Source: CAZEQD01 sp964514305 (GTDB taxonomy: Bacteria; Acidobacteriota; Aminicenantia; Aminicenantales; Aminicenantaceae). From it: a stretch of DNA of 54,686 nt. Under the pieces are notes generated by a model that worked only from the letters and a program-made list of their open reading frames with translations, was not told where the DNA came from and did not search any database. Shown here one piece after another: positions 41,951 to 50,649 of the stretch. Numbering within the stretch: the stretch's first letter is position 1; each line of letters starts with the position of its first letter. The stretch lies in NCBI GenBank assembly GCA_964514305.1, contig CAZEQD010000009.1, positions 1 through 54,686 on the forward strand. The letters are read 5' to 3'. The position numbers were made by a program, and so were the translations under genes.

Positions 41951-42394
41951 TTAAATTAAAAGAAGGGCGTAGGACTCATATACAACCAAAACAAAATAAA
42001 GACAAAAAATGGCATAAATAAAAATGTGAGTTTTTATTTTACCTAAAATCCTAAAGTTTTTATGGATCAAAAGAAAAACTGAGCAGAAAAAAGTGATTGC
42101 AAGCTTAAAAATCTGAGCTAAAAAGAAGTTTTTTTTCATAAAGCCAGCCATGAACAAGTTGAGCTCATAACCGCCGGCTCGAAGAATTTTAGAGTTGAAA
42201 TAGATATCTAAAAAGCAAAAGACCATAATCAGAGCAATGAATATTAGATAGTGTGTCTGATAGCGGTCAACATAATAATTATCCCTTTCTTGCCAGCGGC
42301 GGGTTTGCTGCCGACGTCCCCGCAAAGTATAGCGACTTATAGCTGGAGTAGGCCTGGCCCTACGATCTTTTAAATGACGTTTTTCTGTGGGCAT
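41951..42394 (-). CDS. DUF5658-like membrane protein
   Basis: A 147-residue protein. The 42394 start (MPTEKRHLKDRRARPTPA) is preferred over 42538. A basic, cytoplasmic N-terminal region with RRQQTRRWQERD is followed by three transmembrane segments. The sequence FLDIYFNSKILRAGGYELNLFM resembles the DUF5658 pattern of D-x3-T/S and GGYE-x-NP-M. The function is unknown. Confidence 0.6.
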   Translation of the reverse strand: MPTEKRHLKDRRARPTPAISRYTLRGRRQQTRRWQERDNYYVDRYQTHYLIFIALIMVFCFLDIYFNSKILRAGGYELNLFMAGFMKKNFFLAQIFKLAITFFCSVFLLIHKNFRILGKIKTHIFIYAIFCLYFVLVVYESYALLLI

Positions 42395-42650
42395 CTTTGA
42401 TCTAAAAAAATAAATAGAGATTATATTACTAGCAAAAAATTGTTCTCTGTCTGATATAAGCTGAGAGAGGGGAGCTTGCCTTATCTTTTGGAAAGCGGCT
42501 GTTTTCCTCCATCCTGACTTTTCCTTACCGTATTGCACTTGACTAGAAATTTTATAACAAAGAGAATTTATGAAGTCAACAAATTCATCATCTGCAAAAG
42601 AATAAATTCGTTTCAGTTATTAAAAAGAAAGCAATCAACTTGGCGATTCG

Positions 42651-42679
42651 TTGGCATTAATCGTTTGATATGTTATATA
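42651..42679 (+). promoter_or_regulatory. promoter of the rRNA methyltransferase gene
   Basis: TTGGCA at 42651-42656, a 17-base spacer, and TATATA at 42674-42679. Transcription from it would begin after the ATG at 42670, which supports the ATG at 42706 as the start. Confidence 0.45.
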
Positions 42680-42705
42680 TTATTAAAAAAAAAAGTATAG
42701 CGGCA

Positions 42706-43443
42706 ATGGAAGATAATTCCGGAAAAATATACAGGCTTAACCCGCTCTTGGAAGGGCTGAAGTCATCATCTGAGAGAATTAATAAGATTTACATTCAGCG
42801 CGACAAAAAAAGTAGAAAAATTAGCCAGATAATCCACTCAGCTAAAACCAAGAATATCCCTCTCTTTTTTGTTCCCAAGCAGAAATTGGATAGATTGAGT
42901 TCTGAGCACCAAGGAGTGGTAGCCCTGGTGGCAGCTAAAGCATATGTGCCTTTTTCTTCGTTGCTGGCTGCTTCCCCTAATCCATTTCTTGTCCTCCTTG
43001 ATGGTCTTGAAGATCCCCAGAATTTAGGGGCTATTCTTCGCTCGGCCGAAGGTGCAGGTGTAGATGGAGTAATTCTGCCGGAGAGAGGATCAGTAAGGTT
43101 GACTGAGGCTGTAGCTGCAGTTTCAGCCGGGGCGGTGGAGCATGTCAGAGTAGCCAGAGTGAAAAACCTGGCGCGAGCTATGGATGCCTTGAAAAAGGAG
43201 GACTTGTGGTTAGTTGGGGCAGAAGGAGGCCGCTCTGAATTTTGGTATGAATTTGATTATAGGCTGCCTTTAGCTCTGGTCTTTGGTTCCGAAGGAAAAG
43301 GGTTGCGGCCTCTCATAAAGAAAAAGTGTGACAAAATTCTCTCTATCCCTCTTTTGGGAAAGATATCCTCTCTCAATGTAGCTGCCGCTGCAGCTATCTT
43401 TTTTTATGAAGTAGTCAGGCAGAGGCTGAAAAATAAAAGATAA
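42706..43443 (+). CDS. rlmB: 23S rRNA methyltransferase, TrmH/SpoU family (RlmB-like)
   Basis: A 245-residue SPOUT methyltransferase. The N-terminal substrate-binding domain (YRLNPLLEGLKSSSERINKIY, then IPLFFVPKQKLDRLSSEHQGVVAL) precedes the SPOUT fold. The knot motifs are LLDGLEDPQNLGAILRSAEGAGV, LVFGSEGKGL and ISSLNVAAAAAIFFYE. This matches RlmB, which methylates G2251 of 23S rRNA in E. coli. Confidence 0.9.
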   Translation: MEDNSGKIYRLNPLLEGLKSSSERINKIYIQRDKKSRKISQIIHSAKTKNIPLFFVPKQKLDRLSSEHQGVVALVAAKAYVPFSSLLAASPNPFLVLLDGLEDPQNLGAILRSAEGAGVDGVILPERGSVRLTEAVAAVSAGAVEHVRVARVKNLARAMDALKKEDLWLVGAEGGRSEFWYEFDYRLPLALVFGSEGKGLRPLIKKKCDKILSIPLLGKISSLNVAAAAAIFFYEVVRQRLKNKR

Positions 43444-43497
43444 AAAAATGAATAATATCCCATCTGAAACAGTAATATTACATAGAGTTAATTATCT

Positions 43498-43674
43498 ATG
43501 CTTAGAGAAAGAGCAATAATGGGGCAGATTGTGACTAGCAAGGCTGAGATGCGGGTAAAAGATAAAGTGGGTATACTGGTTTTTTTGGCAGGAATTGTAA
43601 TTCTGTTGGTTTCCATAATAAGAGAGCGTATATTTATCAGAAGGAGGGAACGCTATAAGGAGGTAGAAAAATGA
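43498..43674 (+). CDS. small single-pass membrane protein, 58 aa
   Basis: A 58-residue ORF. The product has one transmembrane helix (GILVFLAGIVILLVSII) followed by a strongly basic tail (RERIFIRRRERYKEVEK). An internal ATG at 43519 would give 51 residues. Its stop overlaps the start of the YbjQ-like gene by four bases (ATGA), and AAGGAGG lies inside it upstream of that gene, so the two are translationally coupled. No family is recognised. Confidence 0.5.
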   Translation: MLRERAIMGQIVTSKAEMRVKDKVGILVFLAGIVILLVSIIRERIFIRRRERYKEVEK

Positions 43675-43985
43675 TCTTGGTTAATACTGATTTTGTCCCA
43701 GGCAAGACGATTAAAAAAAATTTAGGGTTAGTTAAAGGCAATACTATCCGAGCCCGTCATTTGGGACGGGACATTATGGCTTTCCTGCGCCAGATAGTCG
43801 GCGGAGAAATAAGCGATTATACAAAAATGATGGCTGAATCTAGAGAACAAGCTTTAGACAGGATGGTGGAAGAAGCAGAGCGGCTAGGAGCCAATGCCAT
43901 TATCAATATCCGTTTCTCCACTTCTATGATTATCCAGAGTGCCTCGGAAATACTGGCTTATGGTACAGCCGTCATCGTTGACTAA
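43671..43985 (+). CDS. YbjQ/UPF0145-family protein
   Basis: A 104-residue member of the YbjQ (DUF74, heavy-metal-binding-like) family. LVNTDFVPGKTIKKNLGLVKGN is the N-terminal signature; RDIMAFLRQIVGGEISDYTKMM and GANAIINIRFSTS follow. The fold assembles as a pentamer in known structures. The function is unknown. The preceding small membrane protein is translationally coupled, which hints that the two products act together. Confidence 0.92.
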   Translation: MILVNTDFVPGKTIKKNLGLVKGNTIRARHLGRDIMAFLRQIVGGEISDYTKMMAESREQALDRMVEEAERLGANAIINIRFSTSMIIQSASEILAYGTAVIVD

Positions 43986-44002
43986 AAAAAGAGAGTTGTC
44001 GA

Positions 44003-44671
44003 ATGATTAAGAAAATAATTTTATTTTTAATTCTTTTCCTCCTTATGATCTTTTTCTTCCTAGCTTGGGTCAGCTTTGCTCAACCCAAAGTTGAACGAGG
44101 TGTCCTCTCCATCTATTTTATGGAAGAGAAAGTAGGCTATGAGGAATATAACTGGGAGAAAACTGGGGAAGATTATTTGCTTTCAGTCAGAGGTCGCCTG
44201 AATAAACCGACGACTATGGAAATAGAAAAATTAACTCTTAAGTTGGACAGCAATTTTATAGCCCAATATTTTTATTTCAAAGGGTCTATCAGCGGAGCTG
44301 AGCAGGAAGTTGTCAGTAATATCTCTGAGGGAGAGGTGGAGAATGTACTCAAAGTAGCTGGCCAGGAGAGGAAAACCAAAGTAAAAATTAAAAGAAACGC
44401 CTTCCTTCTGCCTAACCCTATTTTCTCTACTTATCTCGTTTTGACCAAAAAATTAGGATGCTCTCTTCAGGAAAAAGTTGAGCTTTCAGCTTACATTATT
44501 CCTCAGCTGGAAACATCGTTTACCTTAGAGCCCCAAGAAGATAATCCCTGCCAGTTGATTATGAAATTAGGGGGGGTAGAAATTATAATTGACACTGACA
44601 ATCAGGGGAATCTTAACAGTCTTTCAGTTCCTTCTCAAAAGCTGCGGGTGGTAATGAACCGTGAAAAGTGA
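44003..44671 (+). CDS. exported protein, 222 aa (DUF3108-like?)
   Basis: A 222-residue protein with a long hydrophobic N-terminus (IILFLILFLLMIFFFLAWVSFAQ) that reads as a signal peptide with cleavage near FAQ. The mature part looks beta-rich (GVLSIYFMEEKVGYEEYNW, YLLSVRGRLNKPTTMEIEKL, NLNSLSVPSQKLRVVM). The pattern of a strand, a linker and a repeating antiparallel sheet suggests a LolA/DUF3108-type fold, but I cannot assign a family. It follows the YbjQ-like gene by 17 bases and ends at the start of a heptamer repeat tract. Confidence 0.6.
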   Translation: MIKKIILFLILFLLMIFFFLAWVSFAQPKVERGVLSIYFMEEKVGYEEYNWEKTGEDYLLSVRGRLNKPTTMEIEKLTLKLDSNFIAQYFYFKGSISGAEQEVVSNISEGEVENVLKVAGQERKTKVKIKRNAFLLPNPIFSTYLVLTKKLGCSLQEKVELSAYIIPQLETSFTLEPQEDNPCQLIMKLGGVEIIIDTDNQGNLNSLSVPSQKLRVVMNREK

Positions 44672-44763
44672 AAAGTAAAAAGTAAAAAGTAAAATATGCA
44701 ATGTGCAAGGTGAAAAACAAGTGAAAAGTGAAGCGTGAAGCGTAAACAGTAAAACGTAAAATG
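44661..44763 (+). repeat. degenerate heptamer tract (GTGAAAA/GTAAAAA)
   Basis: Tandem seven-base units such as GTGAAAA, GTAAAAA and later GTGAAGC, degenerating over about 100 bases. The tract begins within the last codons of the exported-protein gene. No product is implied; it is reminiscent of short heptameric tandem repeats in other bacteria. It occupies most of the 281-base gap before accA. Confidence 0.65.
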
Positions 44764-44888
44764 GGAAACTGTAGGGCCTGCTGTCCTCAGTGGGCCGTGT
44801 TCAGACAGGAAGACGGAAAACGTAAGGTGTAGGAGACGAGGTCCTGCCTAATTGGGGAGAATGATGTTTTAAATCCTGCCAGCTCAGC

Positions 44889-44916
44889 TTGACATTGAAT
44901 CAGACAAGTCTATAGA
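44889..44916 (+). promoter_or_regulatory. promoter of accA
   Basis: TTGACA at 44889-44894, a 16-base spacer and TATAGA at 44911-44916, 36 bases upstream of the accA start. Confidence 0.6.
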
Positions 44917-44952
44917 ATAAACGGGTAAAAAATAAGGTATCTTTCTAATTAA

Positions 44953-45909
44953 ATGAAAACAGACAAAGATTTTTACCAGTTGGAAAAAATAATAGTTCAG
45001 CTCCGTCAGCAGCTAAAAGAGATTGAGGAAAGTCCTGAAAAATCTAATAAAGAAAAAATAACTCAAATAAAGAAAGAAATTGAGAAGGAATGGGCAGCAA
45101 TAAAGCCCTCTTTTACAGCTTTACATATTGTCCAGATAGCCCGCCACCCCCAAAGACCTTATACTTTGGATTATATTAATTATCTGACCGAGGACTTCAT
45201 GGAACTTCATGGTGATCGCCAGGGAGGCGATGATCCGGCGGTGGTGGCTGGCTTTGGCTTCTACCGAGGGCGCTCAGTTGCTTTTATTGGTCATCAGAAA
45301 GGCAGAACCACAAGAGAGAGAATAGAGCGTAATTTTGGCCAGCCCAACCCTGAGGGATTTCGTAAGGCTTTGAGAGTGATGAAATTGGCAGAAAAATTTG
45401 GGCGTCCAGTAGTAACTTTTATTGATACCCCTGGAGCTTATCCAGGAATCCAGGCAGAAGAAAGAGGACAAGCAGAAGCTATTGCTCACAATCTTAAAGT
45501 GATCTCCCAGCTTGATACTCCTGTTGTTAATATTGTCATCGGCGAGGGAGGCAGTGGCGGTGCTTTAGCCATAGGTGTGGGTGATGTTATTATGATGCTT
45601 GAATACTCTTTCTACTCAGTTATTTCTCCAGAAGGCTGCGCGGCCATTCTCTGGAAAGATCAATCAGCTGTAGCTCAGGCAGCTGAGAATCTGAAGATTA
45701 GGGCTCAGGATTTGTTGGCCTTGGGGATAGTTGATAAAATCATCCCTGAACCTCCTGGTGGGGCTCATATTGATCCTCTCCAGACTTTCAAAAATGTCGA
45801 TAAACAGCTCAATTCGACTCTTAAAAGATTAGAGATGAAAACTGCAAAAGAAAGATTAGCAGCAAGGTATCAAAAATTCCGAAAGATAGGAGTATTCGCT
45901 GAGAAATGA
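44953..45909 (+). CDS. accA: acetyl-CoA carboxylase carboxyltransferase subunit alpha
   Basis: A 318-residue subunit that transfers CO2 from biotin to acetyl-CoA for fatty-acid synthesis. Signatures are RHPQRPYTLDYINYL, ELHGDRQGGDDPAVVAGFG, FIGHQKGRTTRERIERNFG, TPGAYPGIQAEERGQ and GEGGSGGALAIGVGD. accD is not in the window. It overlaps hisS by four bases. Confidence 0.96.
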   Translation: MKTDKDFYQLEKIIVQLRQQLKEIEESPEKSNKEKITQIKKEIEKEWAAIKPSFTALHIVQIARHPQRPYTLDYINYLTEDFMELHGDRQGGDDPAVVAGFGFYRGRSVAFIGHQKGRTTRERIERNFGQPNPEGFRKALRVMKLAEKFGRPVVTFIDTPGAYPGIQAEERGQAEAIAHNLKVISQLDTPVVNIVIGEGGSGGALAIGVGDVIMMLEYSFYSVISPEGCAAILWKDQSAVAQAAENLKIRAQDLLALGIVDKIIPEPPGGAHIDPLQTFKNVDKQLNSTLKRLEMKTAKERLAARYQKFRKIGVFAEK

Positions 45910-47162
45910 AAAATAAAAAGCGGATTGCGGCCATAAAAGGCACTAAAGATATCCTGCCTCAAGAGGCCAGAAAGTGGCAGTTTGTAGAAGCTGAGGCCAA
46001 GTGCATTTTTGAGCTTTATGGCTATAGAGAAATTCGTACTCCCATTTTCGAAGCTACTGAGCTTTTTGAGAAGGGGACAGGTCAGAGTTCAGATATAGTG
46101 ATTAAAGAAATGTATACTTTTAAAGATAAAGGAGGGCGCTCTTTAACCTTACGGCCTGAATATACTCCCTCTGTAGTCCGAGCTATAATAGAAAAGCGGC
46201 TCTACCTTAAACCCCAGGCACTTCGCTTTTATTATATAGGACCCATGTTCCGTTATGATAAGCCCCAGAAAGGCCGCTATCGACAGTTTCATCAGATGGA
46301 TATTGAAATCTTTGGTGAACAAGATGCAGCCGTTGATGCTGAAATCGTAGAAATGGCTGATTTTCTTCTCCATCGACTTCAAATCTCTGAGATTGAGATT
46401 TTAATCAATTCTGTTGGGTGTAGGCGGTGTCGGCCACTCTATCTTAAAAAGTTAAGAGAGCAAGCAGAAGCTGCTCGCGACCTTCTTTGTCCTGACTGTC
46501 AAAGGAAAATAGTGACTAATCCCTTAAGAATTTTTGACTGTAAAGTTGAGTCCTGTCGAGAAGTCTCTGCCCGTTTTCCTTTCATCACCGATTATCTTTG
46601 CTCTGATTGTAGCCAGCATTTTCAGCGGTTTCGCTCTTATCTTGATCTGTATGGCCTAAAGTATAGAGTTGAGCCTCGTTTGGTTAGAGGCATAGATTAT
46701 TATACGAAAACAACTTTTGAGATTATCTCTTCCCGCCTTGGAGCCCAAGACGCCATTCTTGGCGGCGGCAGATATGATGATATGATGCATGACTTTGGCG
46801 GTCCTGATATGTGCGGCATTGGTTTTGCTGTAGGCATGGAGAGGTTGATTTCTCTTGTTCCTTTTACTAAAAAGACAGAAGAGTTCCTTTATGTAGCCTA
46901 TCTAGGGGAGGAGGCTAGAAAACAGGCCATGATAGCTGTCCGCAAGTTGCGTCAACAGGGAGTGGGGTGTCTGATAGAATATAAAGAACGCAGCCTGAAA
47001 AGCCAGCTAGCTCGGGCAAATAAATTGCAGGCAAGGTGGGTTCTGATTGCTGGAGAAGATGAAGTCCGCAAGCAGAAATTCCAGCTGAAAGATATGTCTT
47101 CAGGTCTTCAGCAGGAAGTAAGCCTGGACGACATCTTCCCTCTTCTTCAGGCTAAAAAATAA
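45906..47162 (+). CDS. hisS: histidyl-tRNA synthetase
   Basis: A 418-residue class II synthetase. Motif 2 is GPMFRYDKPQKGRYRQFHQ, the HisRS signature is LVRGIDYYTKTTFEI, and GGGRYDDMM and GIGFAVGMERL follow. It contains the C-x2-C pairs CRRC, LCPDC and CSDC seen in many bacterial HisRS. The start overlaps accA (ATGA). Confidence 0.95.
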   Translation: MKNKKRIAAIKGTKDILPQEARKWQFVEAEAKCIFELYGYREIRTPIFEATELFEKGTGQSSDIVIKEMYTFKDKGGRSLTLRPEYTPSVVRAIIEKRLYLKPQALRFYYIGPMFRYDKPQKGRYRQFHQMDIEIFGEQDAAVDAEIVEMADFLLHRLQISEIEILINSVGCRRCRPLYLKKLREQAEAARDLLCPDCQRKIVTNPLRIFDCKVESCREVSARFPFITDYLCSDCSQHFQRFRSYLDLYGLKYRVEPRLVRGIDYYTKTTFEIISSRLGAQDAILGGGRYDDMMHDFGGPDMCGIGFAVGMERLISLVPFTKKTEEFLYVAYLGEEARKQAMIAVRKLRQQGVGCLIEYKERSLKSQLARANKLQARWVLIAGEDEVRKQKFQLKDMSSGLQQEVSLDDIFPLLQAKK

Positions 47163-47195
47163 GAATATTCTAATAAAGGCACAGAAGGAAAAAAG

Positions 47196-48962
47196 ATGGC
47201 GGTCAAAATAACGACTGATTGGAAGCAGAGGATCTACTGTGGGCAACTGCGAGTTAAGCATATTGGACAGACAGTATCTCTTTTTGGCTGGGCCCAGCGG
47301 GTGAGAGACCTGGGAAAGTTAATTTTTATAGATTTAAGAGATAGAGAGGGATTAGTCCAGGTTGTCGTTCTCTCTGACAATAAACAACTTTTAACTAAGG
47401 CCAAGAAAATAAAAATGGAAAGCGTCCTGGCTGTCAAAGGGAAGGTTCAAGCTCGCCAAGATAAAGCACACCGCCCTCAGCTTCTAACTGGAGAGGTAGA
47501 AGTTGAAGCTCAGGAGCTGGAGGTTTTAAGCTCAGCCCAGGTGCCACCTTTTGTCATCGCTGATCCTCCCCAGGCTTCAGAAGAGCTGCGCTTCCAATAC
47601 AGGTACCTGGATATGCGGCGGCCTTCCCTCCAGAATAACCTAAAACTCAGACACCAAGCTGCTCTTACGGTCCGTAACTTCCTGGATAGAATGGGCTTTC
47701 TAGAGATTGAAACTCCTTTTCTGACCAAATCTACGCCTGAAGGAGCCAGGGATTATTTAGTGCCAAGCCGTATTTACAAAGGCCGCTTTTATGCCCTGCC
47801 CCAGTCACCTCAACTTTTCAAACAGATTTTAATGATAGCTGGCTTTGACCGCTATTTCCAAATTGTCCGCTGTTTTCGCGACGAAGATCTGCGAGCTGAT
47901 CGACAGCCAGAGTTTACCCAGATTGATTTAGAGATGAGTTTTATCAAACAAGAGGATATTTTTGAGCTAGTAGAAGGGATGATGGCTGAAATATTTAATT
48001 TAATCGGGGTCAGGCTCGAACGTCCCTTTCCCCGGTTATCTTACCAAGAGTCATTGACAAACTACGGCACCGATAAACCTGATTTAAGGCTAGCCTCCAA
48101 AGTTGAAGATTTAACAACTCTGGCTGTTCGTTCTGATTCCGTGTTTTTGCGTCAGGCTGGGGCTAAAGGCGGAGCGGTCAAAGGTCTGCTCATCAAAGGC
48201 GGAAGTGGTTACTCCCGAAGCCAACTGGAAAAGATAAGTAAGCAGGTACAGAGCCAGGGGGTCCAGGGAATTATTTGGGTAAAAAAGACAGATGGTTTTA
48301 AGTCCTCCCTTAAGGTGTCTGATAAGTATTTAAATAAAATATGGCAAACCTTTGAAGCAGAATCTTCAGATTTAGTCCTGCTGGCAGCTGGAGAGAAGGA
48401 GGCGGTCAGCCGTCTCTTGGGCCAACTGAGGCTGGAATTATCAGCTAAGACTTTAGAAAAAGACAAGTCATTTAAATTAGCTTGGATCACTGAGTTTCCT
48501 TTATTTGAGTGGAGTAAGGAAGAAGGTCGATTGGTGGCTATGCACCATCCCTTTACAGCCCCTCATGAGGAGGATTTATCCTTATTAAGGACTAAACCGG
48601 AGCAAGTCAGGGCCCAGGCTTATGATTTAGTTCTGAATGGAGTAGAAATAGGAGGGGGCTCTCTGCGTATCAATGATTTGAATCTTCAAAAGAAAATCTT
48701 TCAAATTTTAGGTTTGAAGCCGAAACAGGCTGAAGACAAATTTGGCTTTTTTCTTAAAGCTCTCTCTTATGGAGTCCCTCCCCATGGGGGTATTGCCTTG
48801 GGCTTTGATCGAATTGTTATGATTTTAGCTGGGGAACAATCGATAAGAGATGTCATTCCTTTCCCCAAAACTACTAGTGCTTTGTGCCTATTAACAGAAT
48901 CACCGGCAGAAGTAGAAGGCAGGCAGCTCAAAGAGCTGGGATTGAAGAAAATCAAGAACTAA
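47196..48962 (+). CDS. aspS: aspartyl-tRNA synthetase
   Basis: A 588-residue bacterial-type AspRS. The OB-fold anticodon domain (GQTVSLFGWAQRVRDLGKLIFIDLRD) is followed by motif 2 (FDRYFQIVRCFRDEDLRADRQPEFTQIDLEMSF region), the GAD insertion and motif 3 (GIALGFDRIVMIL). The hisS-aspS order is common in bacteria. AAGGAAAAAAG is a plausible ribosome-binding site. Confidence 0.96.
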   Translation: MAVKITTDWKQRIYCGQLRVKHIGQTVSLFGWAQRVRDLGKLIFIDLRDREGLVQVVVLSDNKQLLTKAKKIKMESVLAVKGKVQARQDKAHRPQLLTGEVEVEAQELEVLSSAQVPPFVIADPPQASEELRFQYRYLDMRRPSLQNNLKLRHQAALTVRNFLDRMGFLEIETPFLTKSTPEGARDYLVPSRIYKGRFYALPQSPQLFKQILMIAGFDRYFQIVRCFRDEDLRADRQPEFTQIDLEMSFIKQEDIFELVEGMMAEIFNLIGVRLERPFPRLSYQESLTNYGTDKPDLRLASKVEDLTTLAVRSDSVFLRQAGAKGGAVKGLLIKGGSGYSRSQLEKISKQVQSQGVQGIIWVKKTDGFKSSLKVSDKYLNKIWQTFEAESSDLVLLAAGEKEAVSRLLGQLRLELSAKTLEKDKSFKLAWITEFPLFEWSKEEGRLVAMHHPFTAPHEEDLSLLRTKPEQVRAQAYDLVLNGVEIGGGSLRINDLNLQKKIFQILGLKPKQAEDKFGFFLKALSYGVPPHGGIALGFDRIVMILAGEQSIRDVIPFPKTTSALCLLTESPAEVEGRQLKELGLKKIKN

Positions 48963-49116
48963 TGTATTAGGATCAGGTTTCGTAAATCTGGCTGCAAAGA
49001 GGGCTAAATTTTAGGTTTAAGCTTTCCATGAGGGTGAAACCAATCCTGTAAGAATATTTCAGGTTTTTCCCTAAAGCTATACTGCACAAAGGCCAATGGG
49101 TTGAGGAATGAAGTTA
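48963..49116. other. intergenic sequence, nothing recognised
   Basis: The gap after aspS holds no clear terminator, RNA or ORF; it marks the start of the decayed region. Confidence 0.4.
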
Positions 49117-49475
49117 TTATAATTTTTGATACTTACCGATGTGCCTTCTGCCCAGGAAAACAAGCTTGCTTCTGGACAGCTTCTCCATTTTCAGGCCTTT
49201 GTTGACGCAAAAGTGCGGGCATAGTCGGTTAAGAAGCCAAGGAACTGGGGAAAAGTGAAAGAAAAGGTTATTAAAGGCCAGTGGTGACCTAACTCACTCT
49301 TAGCTATTGCTTCAAGAATTTTGAAGGAAAAATCTAAACCGAAGGCCTTAAATTTATATTTGTCTAAAACCTCAAGCATTTCTCCTGTACTACACCCAAC
49401 ATCAATTACTTTTCGCCCTTGGGGAAAGTCAGCCAGCATAGAGACCATATAGTTCAGGCGAACGGATAAAAATGG
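49117..49475 (-). pseudogene. SAM-dependent methyltransferase remnant
   Basis: The minus strand reads RLNYMVSMLADFPQGRKVIDVGCSTGEMLEVL then FKAFGLDFSFKILE, the motif I region of a class I methyltransferase. The same frame then runs into a stop, while another frame gives a plausible C-terminus (SPVPWLLNRL ... KLVFLGRRHIGKYQKL) ending at 49117-49119. A deletion with a frame change between the two parts is the simplest explanation. Its N-terminal part is joined to the deacetylase remnant upstream. Confidence 0.6.
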
Positions 49476-49819
49476 TTATGCCCTTTTGGTTCATCTCCTT
49501 TAATTGTCGTCTGTTGAGAAGTCGCCCAGGAATTGTGCTATGATTTTTCCAAGTCTTAGATGGATTTATCCAGGGAAATGGTTTCTGGCTATCGATAAAG
49601 GCACTAATCACCGAAAGAAATGCTTTAAATGAGTATTTAACCAGAGCAGGAAAGGCTTGGATATATATAATTGTCTTCAAAACCATCATCAAAGCTCAGC
49701 ATAATGCGTTTAGCTGGGATTGGATGGTTAGCCTCTTTTCCAAGCTTATAACTCTTTAGTTTAACACGATGATGAAGATAATTAATTCTGATTATAAGCT
49801 GAAAAAACAGCCGAGCCAT
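49440..49819 (-). pseudogene. polysaccharide deacetylase remnant
   Basis: In one frame the minus strand reads PAKRIMLSFDDGFEDNYIYPSL, the NodB-type catalytic motif; in another it continues IYIQAFPALVKYSFKAFLSVISAFI and LLNRRQLKEMNQKGI, typical of the next secondary structures. A single-base frameshift near 49680 separates the two. The C-terminal catalytic histidines are missing and the reading runs into the methyltransferase remnant, so the gene is both frameshifted and truncated. Confidence 0.6.
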
Positions 49820-50015
49820 TCTAGCTGTATAATTAGTGTTTTGTAAAGAAAGAAAGGCGGGCTGCCTGCCAAAGGTCGCCTGAAAAGGCCAATAATAAAG
49901 ACAAAATGGTTATCCAATTAAAAAGTAAATTTTTTCTATAACTAAAGTGAATTAGGAGCTCTATGATAAAAAATAGGATGATAATTTATCAAAATTGTAC
50001 ATTGAATATTTGGAC

Positions 50016-50639
50016 CTAAGATCTGACACCGATTAAAATCAAGAATGCTTGGGTCTTCCAGATTTGTTCGGGTAAAGGAGAAATAATTATATTTTTAAGG
50101 CCATGGCTGTATCTGGCTTCGATAAAAAAGAAAAGGTCTTCCTGGAGTTGAATCTCATAGCCACCCCCCAGGGTTAAAGCCAGATCAAAAGTGGCTGTAT
50201 TTTCTTTAATATCGACAGGCTCCTGATCAGAAAATTTTTCCGAATGAGAAAGGATTGAAGACAGTTCCAGACCGCCCACCAAGTATGGAGAGGAACCTTC
50301 CTTAAGTTTATTTCTCAACAGCAAAGGTAGGCTGACAACATTTAATCTATATTTCCAATTTACTTCCCTTAGTTCGCCTAAGTTTTGCCTGGCTGTAGTT
50401 CCTTTTTGGCAGAAAATAATATTTAGTTCCAGCAACATTTTATCGGTGATATTTTTTCCCAAACCAATTCCCCCCAAAAAGCCAAATTTATATTGCCAGT
50501 GAATATTATCTGCTTTAGGCTTGACCTGATATTTTGATAAATCGACTCCAGTCATAATCTTAAAGTCAGCCCAGAGGTAAGATGAGGCAACTATGATGAT
50601 TAATAAACTCATAAATTTTTTCACAAGCTGAGAACTCAT
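50016..50639 (-). CDS. outer-membrane beta-barrel protein, 207 aa
   Basis: A 207-residue exported protein with a signal peptide (KKFMSLLIIIVASSYLWA) and an eight-strand-type barrel pattern similar to PorT-family or OmpW-like proteins. FKIMTGVDLSKYQVK and WQYKFGFLGGIGLGKNI are shared with the next upstream paralogue. The C-terminal strand (AFLILIGVRS) lacks a terminal Phe. The function is unknown; such proteins are often small porins or structural barrels. Confidence 0.75.
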   Translation of the reverse strand: MSSQLVKKFMSLLIIIVASSYLWADFKIMTGVDLSKYQVKPKADNIHWQYKFGFLGGIGLGKNITDKMLLELNIIFCQKGTTARQNLGELREVNWKYRLNVVSLPLLLRNKLKEGSSPYLVGGLELSSILSHSEKFSDQEPVDIKENTATFDLALTLGGGYEIQLQEDLFFFIEARYSHGLKNIIISPLPEQIWKTQAFLILIGVRS

Positions 50640-50649
50640 AACTCAGAAC

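Noticed and set aside
44661..44763. CRISPR array
   Set aside because: The heptamer units have no spacers and no 20-40 base direct repeats; no cas genes are present.
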